64,000 nucleotides of DNA from Pinus tabuliformis (taxonomy: Eukaryota; Streptophyta; Pinopsida; Pinales; Pinaceae), in contig CM062816.1 of NCBI GenBank assembly GCA_031772625.1, positions 634,229,269 through 634,293,268 on the forward strand, given 5' to 3'. A program made the translations under genes and the position numbers. The notes beneath the pieces were generated by a model. It ran no database searches. It saw nothing but the letters and a program-made list of their open reading frames with translations, and was not told the origin of the DNA. Of the stretch, positions 13,094-24,966 are shown piece after piece (the first letter of the stretch is position 1; every line of letters starts with the position of its first letter).

Positions 13094-13151
13094 TGTTGTG
13101 GCAAACAACAACCCCCCTTCTTATTTAGTTATTTCTAATACTAAATAAGTG

Positions 13152-13156
13152 GGGAC
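13152..13156. repeat. Target-site duplication of element A (left)
   Basis: GGGAC here is matched by GGGAC at 19036-19040, immediately outside the two LTRs of element A. Confidence 0.93.
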
Positions 13157-13488
13157 TGTTATGAAACCAGCTCAAGAAAAGATAGAAAAGAAAGATCAAC
13201 GCCTTAGAATTCAGCCTCTTCGAGGGGGCAACCTCCTTTACATTACATAAATGAACAATTCTTGGATGATACGAGTGACAAAACCTCCTTTCTATATATA
13301 GGAGTCTAAAGAGTCACAATATAATCCAGCCGACCTAACAATAATAATATAAAGCCACAAAAATAATAATAGAGGGATTCTATGGGGCACAGAAATAACA
13401 ATATGGGGTAATAGGGGCACAACAATATAAATAAGGGGTATAACTACAATAGTAATGGGGTAATCACTAGTATTATAGGGACCCAACA
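13157..13488 (-). repeat. 3' LTR of element A
   Basis: Reading on plus, it runs from TGTTATGAAACC to GGGACCCAACA, nearly identical to 18703-19035. In minus sense it starts TGTTGGGTCC. A CTATATATAG box near 13292 is a plausible TATA element. Confidence 0.95.
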
Positions 13489-13503
13489 TGCCCCTCTCCT
13501 TCA
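13489..13503 (-). other. Polypurine tract of element A
   Basis: In minus sense GAAGGAGAGGGGCA precedes the 3' LTR directly. It is the expected plus-strand primer site for reverse transcription. Confidence 0.85.
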
Positions 13504-13517
13504 AAAAAGTGTTGTCC

Positions 13518-16500
13518 TCAACGCTTGAGTAGTTCTGGATACTTCTGCATAAAATTCTCATCCTCCCATGTGGAATCTTCAGCGGATAAGTTCTTCCACT
13601 TGATAAGATACTCTGAAATTGATCGATTTCGTAGCTGTCGAGTTCTTGTTTCTGTGACTGCTTCCGGTTCCAATATAATTTTTCCTTCCTCGTCAAGTTC
13701 TGGCAATATTGTTTGAACTGGGAGCTTGTCGCCTATAACCTTCTTTAAACATGAAACATGGAAAACTGGGTGCAATCGAGAAGCTGCAGGAAGCTCCAAT
13801 TTGTATGCCATAGTACCAATCTTTTGCAACACCTTGTACGGACCATAATACTTTGGTGATAATTTATTATCCTTCTTAGCTTGCTTTAGGGACATTTGCT
13901 TATATGGTTGTAGCCGTAGGAATACCCAATCACCTACATCAAAACTTCTTTCACTGCGATGTTGATCTGCCTGTTGTTTCATTCTATTTTGTGCCAACAC
14001 GAGGTTATCCTTTAAGAGTTGGAGGACTTGTTGTTGATGTTCGATGTGATGTTCCACTGCCTGAACCTTAGAATTTTCTCTTAAATATGATGTGATGGAT
14101 GGTGGTTGATACCCATAAAGTGCCATAAATGGGGTCATTTTTGTTGCTGTATGGAAGGAAGTGTTATACCACCATTCAGCCAGAGGCAACCATTTGACCC
14201 ATTGTGTCTGTTTATCAGATACAAAGCAACGAAGATATCCTTCCAAACATTTGTTTACTATCTCAGTTTGCCCATCAGATTGAGGATGATAAGATGAGCT
14301 ATGAGCTAACTGAGTACCAAGACAAGAAAATAATTCTGTCCAAAAATTTCCAGTGAAAATGGGATCTCTGTCACTTACAATAATCTTTGGGTTTCCATGT
14401 AGCTTTTGAACTGTTTCCATAAATGCAGTAGAAACTGTACTGGCTTTAAATGGATGTGATAATGCACAAAAGTGTGCATACTTGGTAAGTCTGTCAACTA
14501 CCACCATGATGACACTCTTTCCCTCAGACTTGGGTAAACCTGTGATAAAATCCATTGAAACCTCCTCCCAACGTTGGCTTGGAATGGATAAAGGTTGTAA
14601 TAGACCCGGTGTCTTAATTGTTTCAACTTTATTTTGTTGGCAAACCAAACATTCCGCCACAAACTTTTGAATATCTGATTTAAGGCCATCCCAAAAAAAT
14701 TCCTTCTTAACCCTGTGGTAAGTTTTTAAAAATCCTGAGTGCCCTCCTAAGGGAGAAGTGTGCAATTCCATAAGAATCTTTTGTTTTAGCTGGGAATTCT
14801 TACAGAGGTATAAGCGATCTTTGTACCATAACGAATCATTTTGCCAGCTAAATGTATCAGAAGTACTGGAATCTTGTTGTAGCTTTCGAATAAGTGCCCA
14901 CACTTCTTCGTCATTCTTCCATTCCTCCTTTGCTTCGTTTATCCAATCTGGTTGGATAATAGAAATGGCACACAACAATGCTTCCACATCCTCATCCTTT
15001 CTTGAGAGTGCATCTGCCACCACATTTTGCTTCCCTTTTTTGTAGATGATTTCAAAGTCATAACCCAACATCTTTGTGACCCACTTTTGTTGCTCTTCAG
15101 AGGATAATCTTTGTTCTAAAAAGTATTTAAGGCTATCATGATCCGTTTTTACCTTGAAGTGTCTTCCCATTAGGTAGGGTCGCCATTTCTTAAGTGCATG
15201 GAGTATTGCCAACATTTCCTTCTCATAAATAGCTTTGCTTAAAAACTTTCCCTTGATTGGACGACTTTCAAAAGCAATGGGTCTTTCATCTTGCATTAGA
15301 ACAGCACCAATTCCATTTCCTGAAGCATCACATTCCACAATAAAGGTTTTTGTGAAGTCCGGTGTAGCTAAGACCGGTGCTTGGCACATTGCCTCTTTAA
15401 GATGTTCAAAGGCCTTTGTTGCTTCCGGAGTCCATGAAAATGAATCTTTCTTCAATAATGTTGTTAGAGGTGCTGCTATTCTCCCATAATTCTTAACAAA
15501 CTTGCGATAATACCCTGTCAACCCAAGAAATCCTCGCAGATGCTTTATGGATGTGGGGATTTTCCATTCCTTAATGGCTTTAATTTTGCTAGGGTCTACC
15601 TTAACTCCTTCATGAGATACAATATGACCCAAATATTCCACCTCCTGGACTCCAAAGAAACATTTGGATCTTTTTGCATATAATTGTTTCTCCTCCAATA
15701 GTTGTAGCACCTTGTCAACATGTTCAACATGATCCTTCCAAGACTTGCTGTAGATTAGTATATCATCAAAAAATACTAACACAAATTTTCTAAGGAATGG
15801 TTTGAAAATTGAATTCATCAAACCTTGAAATGTTGAAGGTGCATTGGTAAGGCCAAAAGGCATGACCAAAAATTCATAATGACCCTCATGAGTTCTAAAT
15901 GCCGTTTTCGGAATGTCTTCAATCTTCATTCTGATTTGATGATATCCCGAACGAAGATCCAACTTGGTGAAGTAAATTGATCCATGCAATTCATCCAGTA
16001 ATTCATCAATGACAGGAATGGGGAACTTATCTTTAATAGTGAGCTTGTTGAGCTCCCTATAATCTGGACACATGCGCCATGATCCATCCTTCTTGTGCAC
16101 CAATACTACTGGAGCTGAGAAAGAACTTTGACTCGGTTGAATTATACCAGCCTCTAGCATTTCTGCAACCATACGTTCAATTTCACTTTTTTGGACATAG
16201 GGATATCTGTACGGCCTGATGTTTGGAGGAACACTTCCTGGAATCAGATGAATAGCATGATCATGATCACGCATAGGTGGGAGACCTTTGGGAGTCTCAA
16301 ATACCTTGGAATGATTGTCCAGGACTTTTTGGAGATCTGGAGAAATAGATGATTCCAATGTGGAAACATCTAGCGAACATAATTGTGCAATTACACCTCT
16401 TTGCTCCTTTTTTAGAAGCTTTGTCATGCCATTAGAGCTGATTATCTTTCCTGGTTTCCCTGCAATACCCCTTAATTCAACTTCCTTTCCTTCCACAGAA

Positions 16501-18026
16501 AATTTCATGAAAAGTTCTTGAAAATTAAAAGCTATTGTACCCAAGGATTGTAGCCATTGGACTCCTAGTACAACATCAGCACCTCCCATTGGAATGGAAA
16601 GCATTGGGCTAGTCAATACATATTCTCCCATGGATAGCTTGATATTATGGCACTTTCCAGAACAATTTATTGTTCCTCCATTTGCAATCATCACTTGACA
16701 CTCTGGTGCTGGATATAGGAAGCAATTCAATTCTTTTGCTACCCTACAATGAATAAAATTGTGGGTGCTTCCTGAATCAATCAACACTATTACCTTTTTC
16801 TTCTTGATTTGTCCTTCTATCTTGATGGTTTGAGGAGTGGTAATTCCCGCCAATGCATTACAAGATATGGTCGGATTTATTTGTTCTTCATCTAGGCTTT
16901 GTTCCTGGAATATATCCTCTTCTTTTGACCTTTCTTGCTCCTTTTCTTCTTCCTCTTCACAATCTATGTAGAATAATTTCTTCTCAGCACACTTATGACC
17001 TTTTGTGTATTTGCTATCACAATTGTAACAAAGCCCTTTTGCTCTTTTTTCTTCCAATTGTTGTGGTGTCAACCTTGTAGGTTGTGGAAGACTATGGGCA
17101 ACAACACTTCCGTCTTTATAGTTGTGAATGGTATGCTTCCTAGTTGCCATAATTTTGCTTTCCATTTTTCTTGCTAACCTGAATGCCTTCTCTAATGAAT
17201 CAGGTTCCCAAAGGCGCACATCATGTTGGATATTATCCTTTAAAGACCCTATGAACACATCAATCCTATGCTCCTCTGGAATATCTTTTACCCTTATGTT
17301 CAATTTTTGGAACTCCTCAATGTGCTCCATTATTGAACCCTTTTGTTTGAGACTTATCAATTGGCTAAAAAAAGTGTTGCTTTTTGTATCCTCATAATGT
17401 GCTATCAATTCTTCCGTAAAAATTGCCCAAGTGATAAATTGTTTACGAGAACAAAGCCATTGATACCATACAAACTGATTTGGTTCCAAATATAAAGTTG
17501 CCATACGTACCTTTTGTGTGTTTTGCACATTATTGAGATCGAAGAATTGCTCCATCTGTAATATCCATGTGGCGGGATCCTTGCCATCAAACTTCCTCAT
17601 ATCGATTTTTGGAACATGGTGAGTCTTCGATCCAACATTAGAGTCTATGGAATCATGATTAACATTTCTTTTTTTCTCATCATGAGTTTCCTTTAGTACT
17701 CTTTCACCATTAGTGACTATTTCTTGTAGCAACTTATCCATCTTATCATCCATGCCATCAATTTTAGCGTCCATGCCATTCACCTTAGCTTCCATGCCAT
17801 CCATCTTAGCTTCTACACCTTTCTTTAAACCATCCATCTTAGCTTCTACATCTTTCCTTAAACCATCCATTTTAGATTCTGTTGCTTTTTGTGCAAGTGA
17901 CACTTGTTGCACTTGTTCTTGTAATTTTGATATATCATGTAGCATTTCTTCTTCTTCTTCATGAGTCATGCTAGAGCTTTCAGGTTCCTTACTAGGTGTT
18001 TGCATTTTCTTTCCTCGGGGCATCAT
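13518..18026 (-). CDS. Gag-pol polyprotein of chromovirus A (1502 aa)
   Basis: This single continuous frame encodes a whole retrotransposon polyprotein. Approximate parts are an N-terminal coiled coil with repeated KMDG(L/M) heptads (residues 20-115), gag (140-300), a zinc knuckle (about 330-345), an aspartic protease with a DSGSTHNF motif (about 415), reverse transcriptase (600-780), RNase H (860-980), integrase (1060-1350), and a C-terminal chromodomain (about 1455-1502) with an IKWKN...STWE signature. Gag and pol lie in one frame, as in many plant chromoviruses. The chromodomain is known in this clade to steer integration to marked chromatin. The start chosen is the first ATG after the primer-site leader. 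Confidence 0.95.
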   Translation of the reverse strand: MMPRGKKMQTPSKEPESSSMTHEEEEEMLHDISKLQEQVQQVSLAQKATESKMDGLRKDVEAKMDGLKKGVEAKMDGMEAKVNGMDAKIDGMDDKMDKLLQEIVTNGERVLKETHDEKKRNVNHDSIDSNVGSKTHHVPKIDMRKFDGKDPATWILQMEQFFDLNNVQNTQKVRMATLYLEPNQFVWYQWLCSRKQFITWAIFTEELIAHYEDTKSNTFFSQLISLKQKGSIMEHIEEFQKLNIRVKDIPEEHRIDVFIGSLKDNIQHDVRLWEPDSLEKAFRLARKMESKIMATRKHTIHNYKDGSVVAHSLPQPTRLTPQQLEEKRAKGLCYNCDSKYTKGHKCAEKKLFYIDCEEEEEKEQERSKEEDIFQEQSLDEEQINPTISCNALAGITTPQTIKIEGQIKKKKVIVLIDSGSTHNFIHCRVAKELNCFLYPAPECQVMIANGGTINCSGKCHNIKLSMGEYVLTSPMLSIPMGGADVVLGVQWLQSLGTIAFNFQELFMKFSVEGKEVELRGIAGKPGKIISSNGMTKLLKKEQRGVIAQLCSLDVSTLESSISPDLQKVLDNHSKVFETPKGLPPMRDHDHAIHLIPGSVPPNIRPYRYPYVQKSEIERMVAEMLEAGIIQPSQSSFSAPVVLVHKKDGSWRMCPDYRELNKLTIKDKFPIPVIDELLDELHGSIYFTKLDLRSGYHQIRMKIEDIPKTAFRTHEGHYEFLVMPFGLTNAPSTFQGLMNSIFKPFLRKFVLVFFDDILIYSKSWKDHVEHVDKVLQLLEEKQLYAKRSKCFFGVQEVEYLGHIVSHEGVKVDPSKIKAIKEWKIPTSIKHLRGFLGLTGYYRKFVKNYGRIAAPLTTLLKKDSFSWTPEATKAFEHLKEAMCQAPVLATPDFTKTFIVECDASGNGIGAVLMQDERPIAFESRPIKGKFLSKAIYEKEMLAILHALKKWRPYLMGRHFKVKTDHDSLKYFLEQRLSSEEQQKWVTKMLGYDFEIIYKKGKQNVVADALSRKDEDVEALLCAISIIQPDWINEAKEEWKNDEEVWALIRKLQQDSSTSDTFSWQNDSLWYKDRLYLCKNSQLKQKILMELHTSPLGGHSGFLKTYHRVKKEFFWDGLKSDIQKFVAECLVCQQNKVETIKTPGLLQPLSIPSQRWEEVSMDFITGLPKSEGKSVIMVVVDRLTKYAHFCALSHPFKASTVSTAFMETVQKLHGNPKIIVSDRDPIFTGNFWTELFSCLGTQLAHSSSYHPQSDGQTEIVNKCLEGYLRCFVSDKQTQWVKWLPLAEWWYNTSFHTATKMTPFMALYGYQPPSITSYLRENSKVQAVEHHIEHQQQVLQLLKDNLVLAQNRMKQQADQHRSERSFDVGDWVFLRLQPYKQMSLKQAKKDNKLSPKYYGPYKVLQKIGTMAYKLELPAASRLHPVFHVSCLKKVIGDKLPVQTILPELDEEGKIILEPEAVTETRTRQLRNRSISEYLIKWKNLSAEDSTWEDENFMQKYPELLKR

Positions 18027-18688
18027 TTACCGATAATAATTCTCTAATATGCCCTTTGAATTCCTTCAAAATAAATTTTCAAACCAAGCTTAAGCAAAAA
18101 TTAAAGAAAATCTACACACTTTTTTTCACTTTGTAGGAGCTCGATATTGCCTCTGATGTATCTCTGTACTTTCTGATTATCTAGTTCTGAATTTGTGACC
18201 TGTAGTAGCCCTCTGTGTCCTCTTTCCAATGCCACAAGTCTGACCCAAATTGGATTCTCCAAGGAAGAGTTATGCGAAATCTCCCACAGTGACTTGATTA
18301 TAGACTAGTTCAGTAGAGTGAACTTGTACGACGTGCCACGTGTCACTGTTTCAACCTTTGACTCTAAAAATATATAAAAGAAAACTACAGTCCGTCCTCT
18401 TTCTGTACCTTCTTACGAAATTTCAATCCGATGCTCAGAAAGAAAGTTATGATGATTTTCCCCAGGTCACCTGTTTTGAGTGTAATTCAGGAGTCTGCAA
18501 AAAGACCAACTTCCTCAGATCATATCTCCGAAAATATCGCGCGAAAAACTCTAAAATTCAGACCCAAGGTTCAGCGCGATTTCTTCTCAAATGGGTTTTT
18601 TTTGCGACTTCTGAAACGTCACAGAAAAAAAGTTATAGCGAAAATTCCACGATGACCTGTTTGGAGCAGCGAAACCCTAGAATCCAAA
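18027..18688 (-). other. 5' leader of element A
   Basis: This untranslated leader lies between the primer-binding site and the polyprotein start. On the plus strand it has an incidental open frame with no recognisable family, which I treat as noise. Confidence 0.6.
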
Positions 18689-18700
18689 GCTCTGATACCA
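18689..18700 (-). other. Primer-binding site of element A (initiator Met tRNA)
   Basis: The minus-strand sequence TGGTATCAGAGC is complementary to the 3' end of plant initiator Met-tRNA. It lies two bases inside the 5' LTR, as expected. Confidence 0.95.
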
Positions 18701-18702
18701 AA

Positions 18703-19035
18703 TGTTATGAAACCAGCTCAAGAAAAGATAGAAAAGAAAGATCAACGCCTTAGAATTCAGCCTCTTCGAGGGGGCAACCTCCTTTACATTACATAAATGA
18801 ACAATTCTTGGATGATACAAATGACAAAACCTCCTTTCTATATATAGGCGTCTAAGGAGTCACAATATAATCCAGCTGACCTAACAATAATAATATAAAG
18901 CCACAAAAATAATAATAGAGGGATTCTATGGGGCACAGAAATAACAATATGTGGGTAAAAGGGGCACAACAATATAAATAAGGGGTATAACTACAATAGT
19001 AATGGGGTAATCACTAGTATTATAGGGACCCAACA
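18703..19035 (-). repeat. 5' LTR of element A
   Basis: This is the second copy of the 332-bp repeat at 13157-13488, with about six substitutions and one single-base indel. It would drive minus-strand transcription of the element. Confidence 0.95.
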
Positions 19036-19740
19036 GGGACCCTTATCCATAAAATTCACAAAAATAAATTAGGATTTGTATTTCCTTTTTAAATAAATCT
19101 TACTATCATAAAACCTAGGAGAATACCCGAAAATTCCAAAAATACTTGAGTTTTGTGATAAGTTCGAACAAAGTCGTTCCCTTAATAAAAAGCGTCACAT
19201 CGCAAAAAGGTAAAGGATGCCTTCCAACAAGCGGAATCCTAAGATTGCGAAATCGCGATGTGAGATCACCCATCAAAAGACCCTCATCACATCGCATGCC
19301 TCAAATATCACTTAAGCTGAAATGCCTCAAACCGTCGATATGCGATGGCTAATCTCGCAAATCGCATTTCACAGAAAACACATTGTAACAGATAATTTCC
19401 ACCCACCCACAACGGATTTGCGATATTGTGATCTACGATATTGCGATCTGCGATATTGTGAAGCAAATCGCAAAATCGCCTTATCGCAGATCTGCAGGGC
19501 TCATTGTTCGAGAAAGCTTTTTCCATAAACCGATGCCCAGTTATGCGCGTTAATGTTAATTAATGAGTTAGTTGGCAATCATTAATGAAATATGGTTTTG
19601 ATCTGATCGAGGAGCCATTTCACGTAAGGTGATATATTTTATATGTTTTCAGCATTTAAAGCTTTCCCATCACCTTTTTCTTATCATTATTCTTGCCTCA
19701 TTTGTAAACTGCAGGAGCGAAAAGCAGAGAAGTGTACATA
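19036..19740 (+). other. Leader of element C with short GCGATAT repeats
   Basis: No protein is visible. GCGA/TCGC words are dense between about 19200 and 19490. They include three tandem 15-bp units at 19421-19465 starting CGATATTGTGATCTA, and several inverted partners (ATCGCA, TGCGAT), so the transcript could fold strongly. A pyrimidine-rich run ending TTTGTAAACTGCAG near 19715 looks like a 3' splice site just before the ORF. An intron in the leader is inference. Confidence 0.45.
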
Positions 19741-19757
19741 GCAGTGTTCAGGATATT

Positions 19758-22700
19758 ATGGGAAAGAAGGGTAAAGCTCCAAGTTCTGAAGATAAAGAGA
19801 TGACACCCTTATACACAGACACCACTTGTAACAAAGATGCCAGTATTACTACTTGGGAAGGCATGTATAGTTTACTTGAGGAAGAAAATCCCATGGTAAT
19901 GGAGGTTACAGCTACTGTTGGCTCACACGGGTCATCTGAGGTGTCTATTACAGAACTAGCATGTTCTTTCTTGCACCGGATAGCGGCGAGGCCCAAAATT
20001 CTTCCATACATGGACATGGTCAAATGGGTACTAGATAGTGCTAATATCATGAATAGACAATTTAAGACTCGGGGTCAAGGACTCATTGGCTCGTTCACTC
20101 CACAAGATTTGAGGCTCATGTATCATCTACCAGAGCCACAGGTGACTTATAACAAACAGTTCATGGAGAAATTTGCTAAAGAAAATGAAGATTTGGCAAA
20201 ATGCACCAAGGACTGGTCAAGAAGGGAAGAACTGTTAAAAAAGGATAAGCACGGTATGTATAATACTGGTTCTCTCACCTCCCCGTATTGCTTTGTTGCT
20301 GCTATGCTCTGTAGACTTTTTGGAAAGCCAGATGTTAACAAATTTTCATCTGAATGGCTGCCATTATTGGATGTCGCCACTAATGCTACTATTATGGACT
20401 GGGCTAAGATATTGTCTGACAATTTAGCCACATCCATTTTGAATTACTGGTCCAAAAGAACTACTGCTCAGAGGATTTAACCCCCCTTTCTACTTATCTG
20501 CTTATGTGATGGACGCAATCTATTATATTTCCAAGTTTCCTCTAATGGGTTGGAAATGGACTTTCAAGCCCCCTTACCCATTCATATTGGTCACAAAGAA
20601 TTATGGGATTCCAAATTCATTCCGTATTTCTACAAGATTTGTCATGGAATCATGCTACCTCTGTACAAAATGTTGTATGATAAAGACCCTCCAAGATTTT
20701 CTCCCGAAGTGGAGGTCGATATGCTCCCTGTCGCGAGATGGTTCGGAGAAGAACTTTTCACATATGTCAGGGTATTCGGAAGTCTCGCTTCCCCTCATGT
20801 CCTACCTCTATATGTTCCTGATAAACTACTAGCACAAGAGATTGCTTATCAGACTTGCTAAGAAGGAGGTATGAGTAAAGATTTGAAGGACAAGAAAAAG
20901 GCCATTTGGTCGCAATTTCTTGTGGCCTATGGGGCCTTTTCACTTTTTTATTTAGGCCATGCATTCAAAGAAGTAAACAACATGTTATGTTTACGATTGT
21001 TCAAATTTCCAGGAAGACCATTCAACCCTTCTGATATCATTAAGAATTTCACTACTGCAGTCAAAATAAAAGTGTTTTCTAAAGAAGATGATCTTTTTGA
21101 TGATATGTTTCAATAGAAAAGTACACTTAAAGAAGTTCTGAATTTGGCTCAAATGCGATTTCCTCCAGTAGAATTTCAAGAGTTCAAAATGTACAGAGAA
21201 AGAAGGTTAGCTAATATCCCTTTGGATAAATTACGCTTGGAACCCGTAAGGGAACCAACTCCCAGTATCAGTCTCAGTGGAAGTTCAAGCACAGACAGGT
21301 CCAAATCTAAGTCTGGGAAAGAAATGTCAGAACACTCCAAGAAGTCCGAAAGTGACCATGACAAAAGTGAAGGGTCAGTAAGAGATACGGCCCAGTCTAA
21401 GGAACACCCAGAACAATAGGTTTTGACCTCTCCACAAGTAAATCTCCCCCCTCTCATCGTCCAGCCACCACCAATCAGAACTGAGCTGGACAAAGAATGG
21501 GAAACATTCAATGACTTAATCAATACTGAAGGACAGAGCACAAAGATACCTGAAATTAATGTACAGACAGTGAATGATATAGTCACAGAGACAATCAACA
21601 ATGTCCCAGAAATGGAACATATTCCCATTACCCCATCTTCTGAACTTATGCTCAAAATAGAGGAAATTCCTCCTCTTGATGTATTTTATAGTCCACAGCA
21701 TAAGGCGGTAGTAAGAAGACAAAGAAAGAAGAGGAAATTGGAAAGCATGCTCTCTCATGATGCAGAGAAATTAGACATCCTTTGGCAAGATCCCACCACT
21801 GATCCTACTGAAAATCTCACTAAATTATCTCAGATCGCAGGAGCATATGCTTCTGCGACCATTGATAAAGCATCTAAGGTACAACAAATATTGAAAGAAA
21901 AATAAGATCAAATACAGGTTTTGCAGCAACAGCTACAACAAGCCAGTGCGAACAGTGAAGCATAGAAACAGCTTGAAAAACTACAGCAGGACTTTCAACA
22001 GATGCAGCTAGGATACCAGAACAATTTGGCCGAAAGAGAAAAATAGTTACATGTTATGCAAGAGATGCACAAGGATGATCCTAAGATTACAGAATTCATC
22101 ACAGAATCCATTTCCCTAAATGATCAACTACTGCAGCATCAAGAAACATTGTGCCAAAGAATACCATAATGGAGCTCTTATTGCGAAATAAGCGATAGAA
22201 TTAATAATCAAGTCGTGGACTTGCGACATGATTATGATTTAATTGATAAAAGAGTTACTGAATATTTGGCTTGGCAGGAATCAGAAGAAGGAAAAAAGGC
22301 AAGCGCACCCATAATCAATGAAACCCACAAAGAAATGCTCTTTAACAAGTGGGATGCACAGATCAGGAAAGCAGAACAATCGGCAGAAGAAGCAGCCACA
22401 GCAGCAAATAATATCATTGACTGCATCAATGAAAATTTGCACAGGGCAAATCTAATATCAGAGACCACTCCAAGATATCTACCAAATGTACAGCATCTAT
22501 AGACAAGCTGGAGACAGAAGGCTCAAGACAAAGCAGAGTCCATCAAAAGGTTAACCAAGTTGAATTGGGATTCTTACTGGACGTACTTGGTAAAACCACA
22601 CAACCAGTGCATGACTCTCAAATGTATCATTAATTCTGCCGAGAAGATGGCACCAGCTCTTACCGATTCTGTTTTCACAAGACAGCTAAAGTCGGAAGTC

Positions 22701-22768
22701 GGCCAGCCAACTCTCCTCAAGCAAATGCTGAACGCTTGCGACTACAAGGAACAGATACATAGATAGTT
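19758..22768 (+). pseudogene. Long ORF region of element C, family unknown
   Basis: This plus-strand coding region would be about 1000 codons and is interrupted by several breaks. It starts at an ATG with a basic MGKKGK tip. An N-terminal globular part of about 350 residues is rich in W, F, Y and P. A Ser/Lys/Glu-rich disordered linker follows near 21240-21420, then a Pro-rich part with a KRKK basic patch near 21710, and a Gln/Glu-rich coiled coil (21900-22450). I see no zinc knuckle, protease, RT, integrase or transmembrane segment. Part of the globular region is similar to element E (5900-6250). A Gag-like or chromatin-binding role is a guess. Confidence 0.55.
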
Positions 22769-23694
22769 AGTTATTAGTTTTAGTTTTAGATTCAGTTTTA
22801 GTTTTAGTTTTGCTTTATTTTTGCCTAAAATGAGGACGGTCATTTAAACCGTATCCTACATTTTTGTAATAAATTATTTTTAGATTTAGCTAGTAGTATT
22901 TAAACCCTTCTCATGCATTTAGAGAAGGGTCCTGAAATTTATCAAAAACTTGTCCTCAGAACATGCACTTTTGCACCCTCTGAGGAGGTTTTGATGAATG
23001 AATGAAACAGGATTTATTGATATATGTGTTTAATATCTACTACTGATGTTGCACTTTTGTACTCTTAGTGGATGTTGGATTAAGAAGAGATAGATCATTA
23101 TTGTTGGAGCTCATGAGTAGAACTAGTTATAAATGGTACTTTTATCTCTTAACAAATTATGCTTATGTGTTATGGTGATATTCATGTTCAGTTATTTATG
23201 TATGAATGCTTAAATGCTTGAGTTATCATTGGCACTTTTGTACGATGATATCTATTTATTTATGCTTAATATATAAGTGACTTATTATGCGATATGTTTT
23301 TCACAACTGTTCAGCTAACTTTTTATACGAAACAGTTCATCTTTATTGAATTCTTTTATAATAGCAATTAAATGATCTTTATTACCAATTGTTGTAGAAA
23401 CTATTTTAGATCTCATAATTGAAAGATCAAATCCCGGGGTAGTTTTAGAATTAGATATTTCTGTTTATTAGAATACAATTGCATGTCGTTAAATTAGAAT
23501 TAGAATAAAAGCATTTTACTTAGAAGTTATTAGAAAGGAAATATCAATTCTCAATACACACACACATAAATTGGGAAACTGGTCCCATATCCCCAGTCGG
23601 ACCCACTACACAAAATGGAAAAGAAGCTACTAACCAAGGTCTAGACCAGGTGGGTATCCCCCTTGTTGTAGACCCGAGTTTCGGGGCTTCAACA
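22769..23694 (+). other. 3' region of element C
   Basis: AT-rich and non-coding. It opens with a TTAGTTTTAG microrepeat (22770-22815). The word GCACTTTTG(C/T)A occurs at 22965, 23051 and 23232. It ends GGCTTCAACA at the insertion boundary. The first part may be a transcript 3' end: TTTTTGTAATAAA occurs near 22861. Confidence 0.45.
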
Positions 23695-23699
23695 ATATG
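23695..23699. repeat. Target-site duplication of element C (right)
   Basis: ATATG matches 13089-13093 on the other side of element C. Confidence 0.85.
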
Positions 23700-24966
23700 C
23701 AATCTTTATAACTGGAGCATTTGTAAGTAATTGCTTCAGCTGCTCAAAACTTGTTGCACATTCCTCTATCCATTAAAATTTCTTTCCTTCCCTTTTCAAA
23801 GATGTAATAGGCTAGCCAATCCATGAGAAGTACCTAATGAACCTCTTGTAATAACCTGCTAACCCCATGAATGATTAACTTCATCCACATTCATAGGAGT
23901 TTCCCATTCCATGATAGCTCTTATATTTTCCGAATCCACTGCTATGCATTCCTTTGAAACAACATGTCCTAAACAATGTACCTTTGCCTAAAATAAATTT
24001 CACTTACTAAGCTTGGCATATAACTGATGCTCTCTTACCAATCGCAATAATGTTCCTAATTATTCGGCACGCTCTTCCTCATTCTTAGAATATATCAATA
24101 TATCATTAATGAATACATTCACAAACTTGTCCAGAGAAGGTTGCAACACATTATTCATAAACACATGAAAGTAGTTGGAGCATTAATTAGACCAAAAGGA
24201 ACTGCAACAAACTCATAATTCCCATATTGAGTCTGGAAAGAATTCATGTAGATGTCCTCTTCTTTGATGTGTACTCGATGATATCCTAATCTCAAATCAA
24301 TCTTAGAGAACATTGTTTCTCCCTTCAAATGATCAAACAATTCATTGATCCTCGGCAATGGATACTTGTTCTTGATTATCACCTCATTCAACTGCTATAA
24401 TCAATACACAACTTGAGAGTACCATCCTTATTCTTCACAAACAACATTGGTGCACCCCAAGGTGATACACTTAGTCTAATGTATCCCTTTTCAAGCATTT
24501 CCTCAAACTGCAAATTCAATTCCACTGGCTCTAGAGTGTTCATCATGTAAGGTGTCTTGGATGTTGGTACTACTCGCAGAATCAACTCAATAGAAAAGTA
24601 CACTTCCCTGTGAGGCGGTAACTCTGAAATCTCTACTAGAAATACATCCTGAAATTACTACAAAACCATATACCTCTTCAATACTTATGCATCCTTTTCT
24701 TTATCACTGGAAACATACACTACAAATAATACACACTCTTTCCTACAACTGTGCTTTTCCTGCATAGTTGTGACCATTCTAACCGATGTAGGCTTCTTCT
24801 TATCCTGCAAGATTATGTGTTCTACATTTTTATCCAAGAACTCAATAGCCTTTTCATAACAATCCACCTTAGTCTTGTGAAGATTCAACCAATCCATACC
24901 TAGCAGCATATTGTATGACCCCAACAGAAGCACATTCAGATGTGTTGATGTAGGCATATTGTTCAA
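23700..24966 (-). mobile_element. Element B reverse transcriptase and protease region
   Basis: The minus strand reads a protease with LLGSYNMLLGMDWL, then an RT with [16 protein letters not shown]-like, [28 protein letters not shown] and [13 protein letters not shown] motifs, in normal Ty3-gypsy order. It continues across element C into RNase H and integrase at 13088. The region is broken. Confidence 0.88.

Larger units (their letters stand above)
13157..19035 (-). mobile_element. Element A: whole-looking chromovirus (Ty3-gypsy)
   Basis: This is a complete LTR retrotransposon of 5879 bp with two 332-333 bp LTRs, a polypurine tract, one continuous gag-pol frame, an initiator-Met primer site and GGGAC duplications. 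The C-terminal chromodomain places it among plant chromoviruses; the small size and short LTRs suggest the Reina or Galadriel side (inference). The LTRs differ at about six positions plus one single-base indel, roughly 2%. That implies an insertion of perhaps several to ten million years at slow tree-like rates. It looks whole and is the youngest layer of the nest. Confidence 0.95.
13094..23694 (+). mobile_element. Element C: TG...CA insertion carrying a novel long ORF
   Basis: The insertion begins TGTTGTGGC and ends GGCTTCAACA, with 5-bp ATATG duplications, as an LTR element or solo LTR would. Without nested element A it is about 4.7 kb. It holds a leader with short GCGATAT repeats (19036-19740), one long plus-strand ORF region (19758-22768) and a 0.9-kb 3' region. 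I find no long terminal repeat between its ends and no gag, protease, RT or integrase. It is either a non-autonomous element with lost LTRs or a very long solo LTR with an internal ORF. It is broken and older than A. Confidence 0.7.

Noticed and set aside
18340-18753. Plus-strand frame of 137 codons at the 5' LTR/leader of element A
   Set aside because: It overlaps the leader, primer site and LTR of the minus-strand element and has no family match.
13094-23694. Element C as a TIR DNA transposon
   Set aside because: Only five terminal bases are inverted (TGTTG/CAACA), no transposase is present, and a 5-bp duplication with TG...CA ends fits LTR-type integration better.
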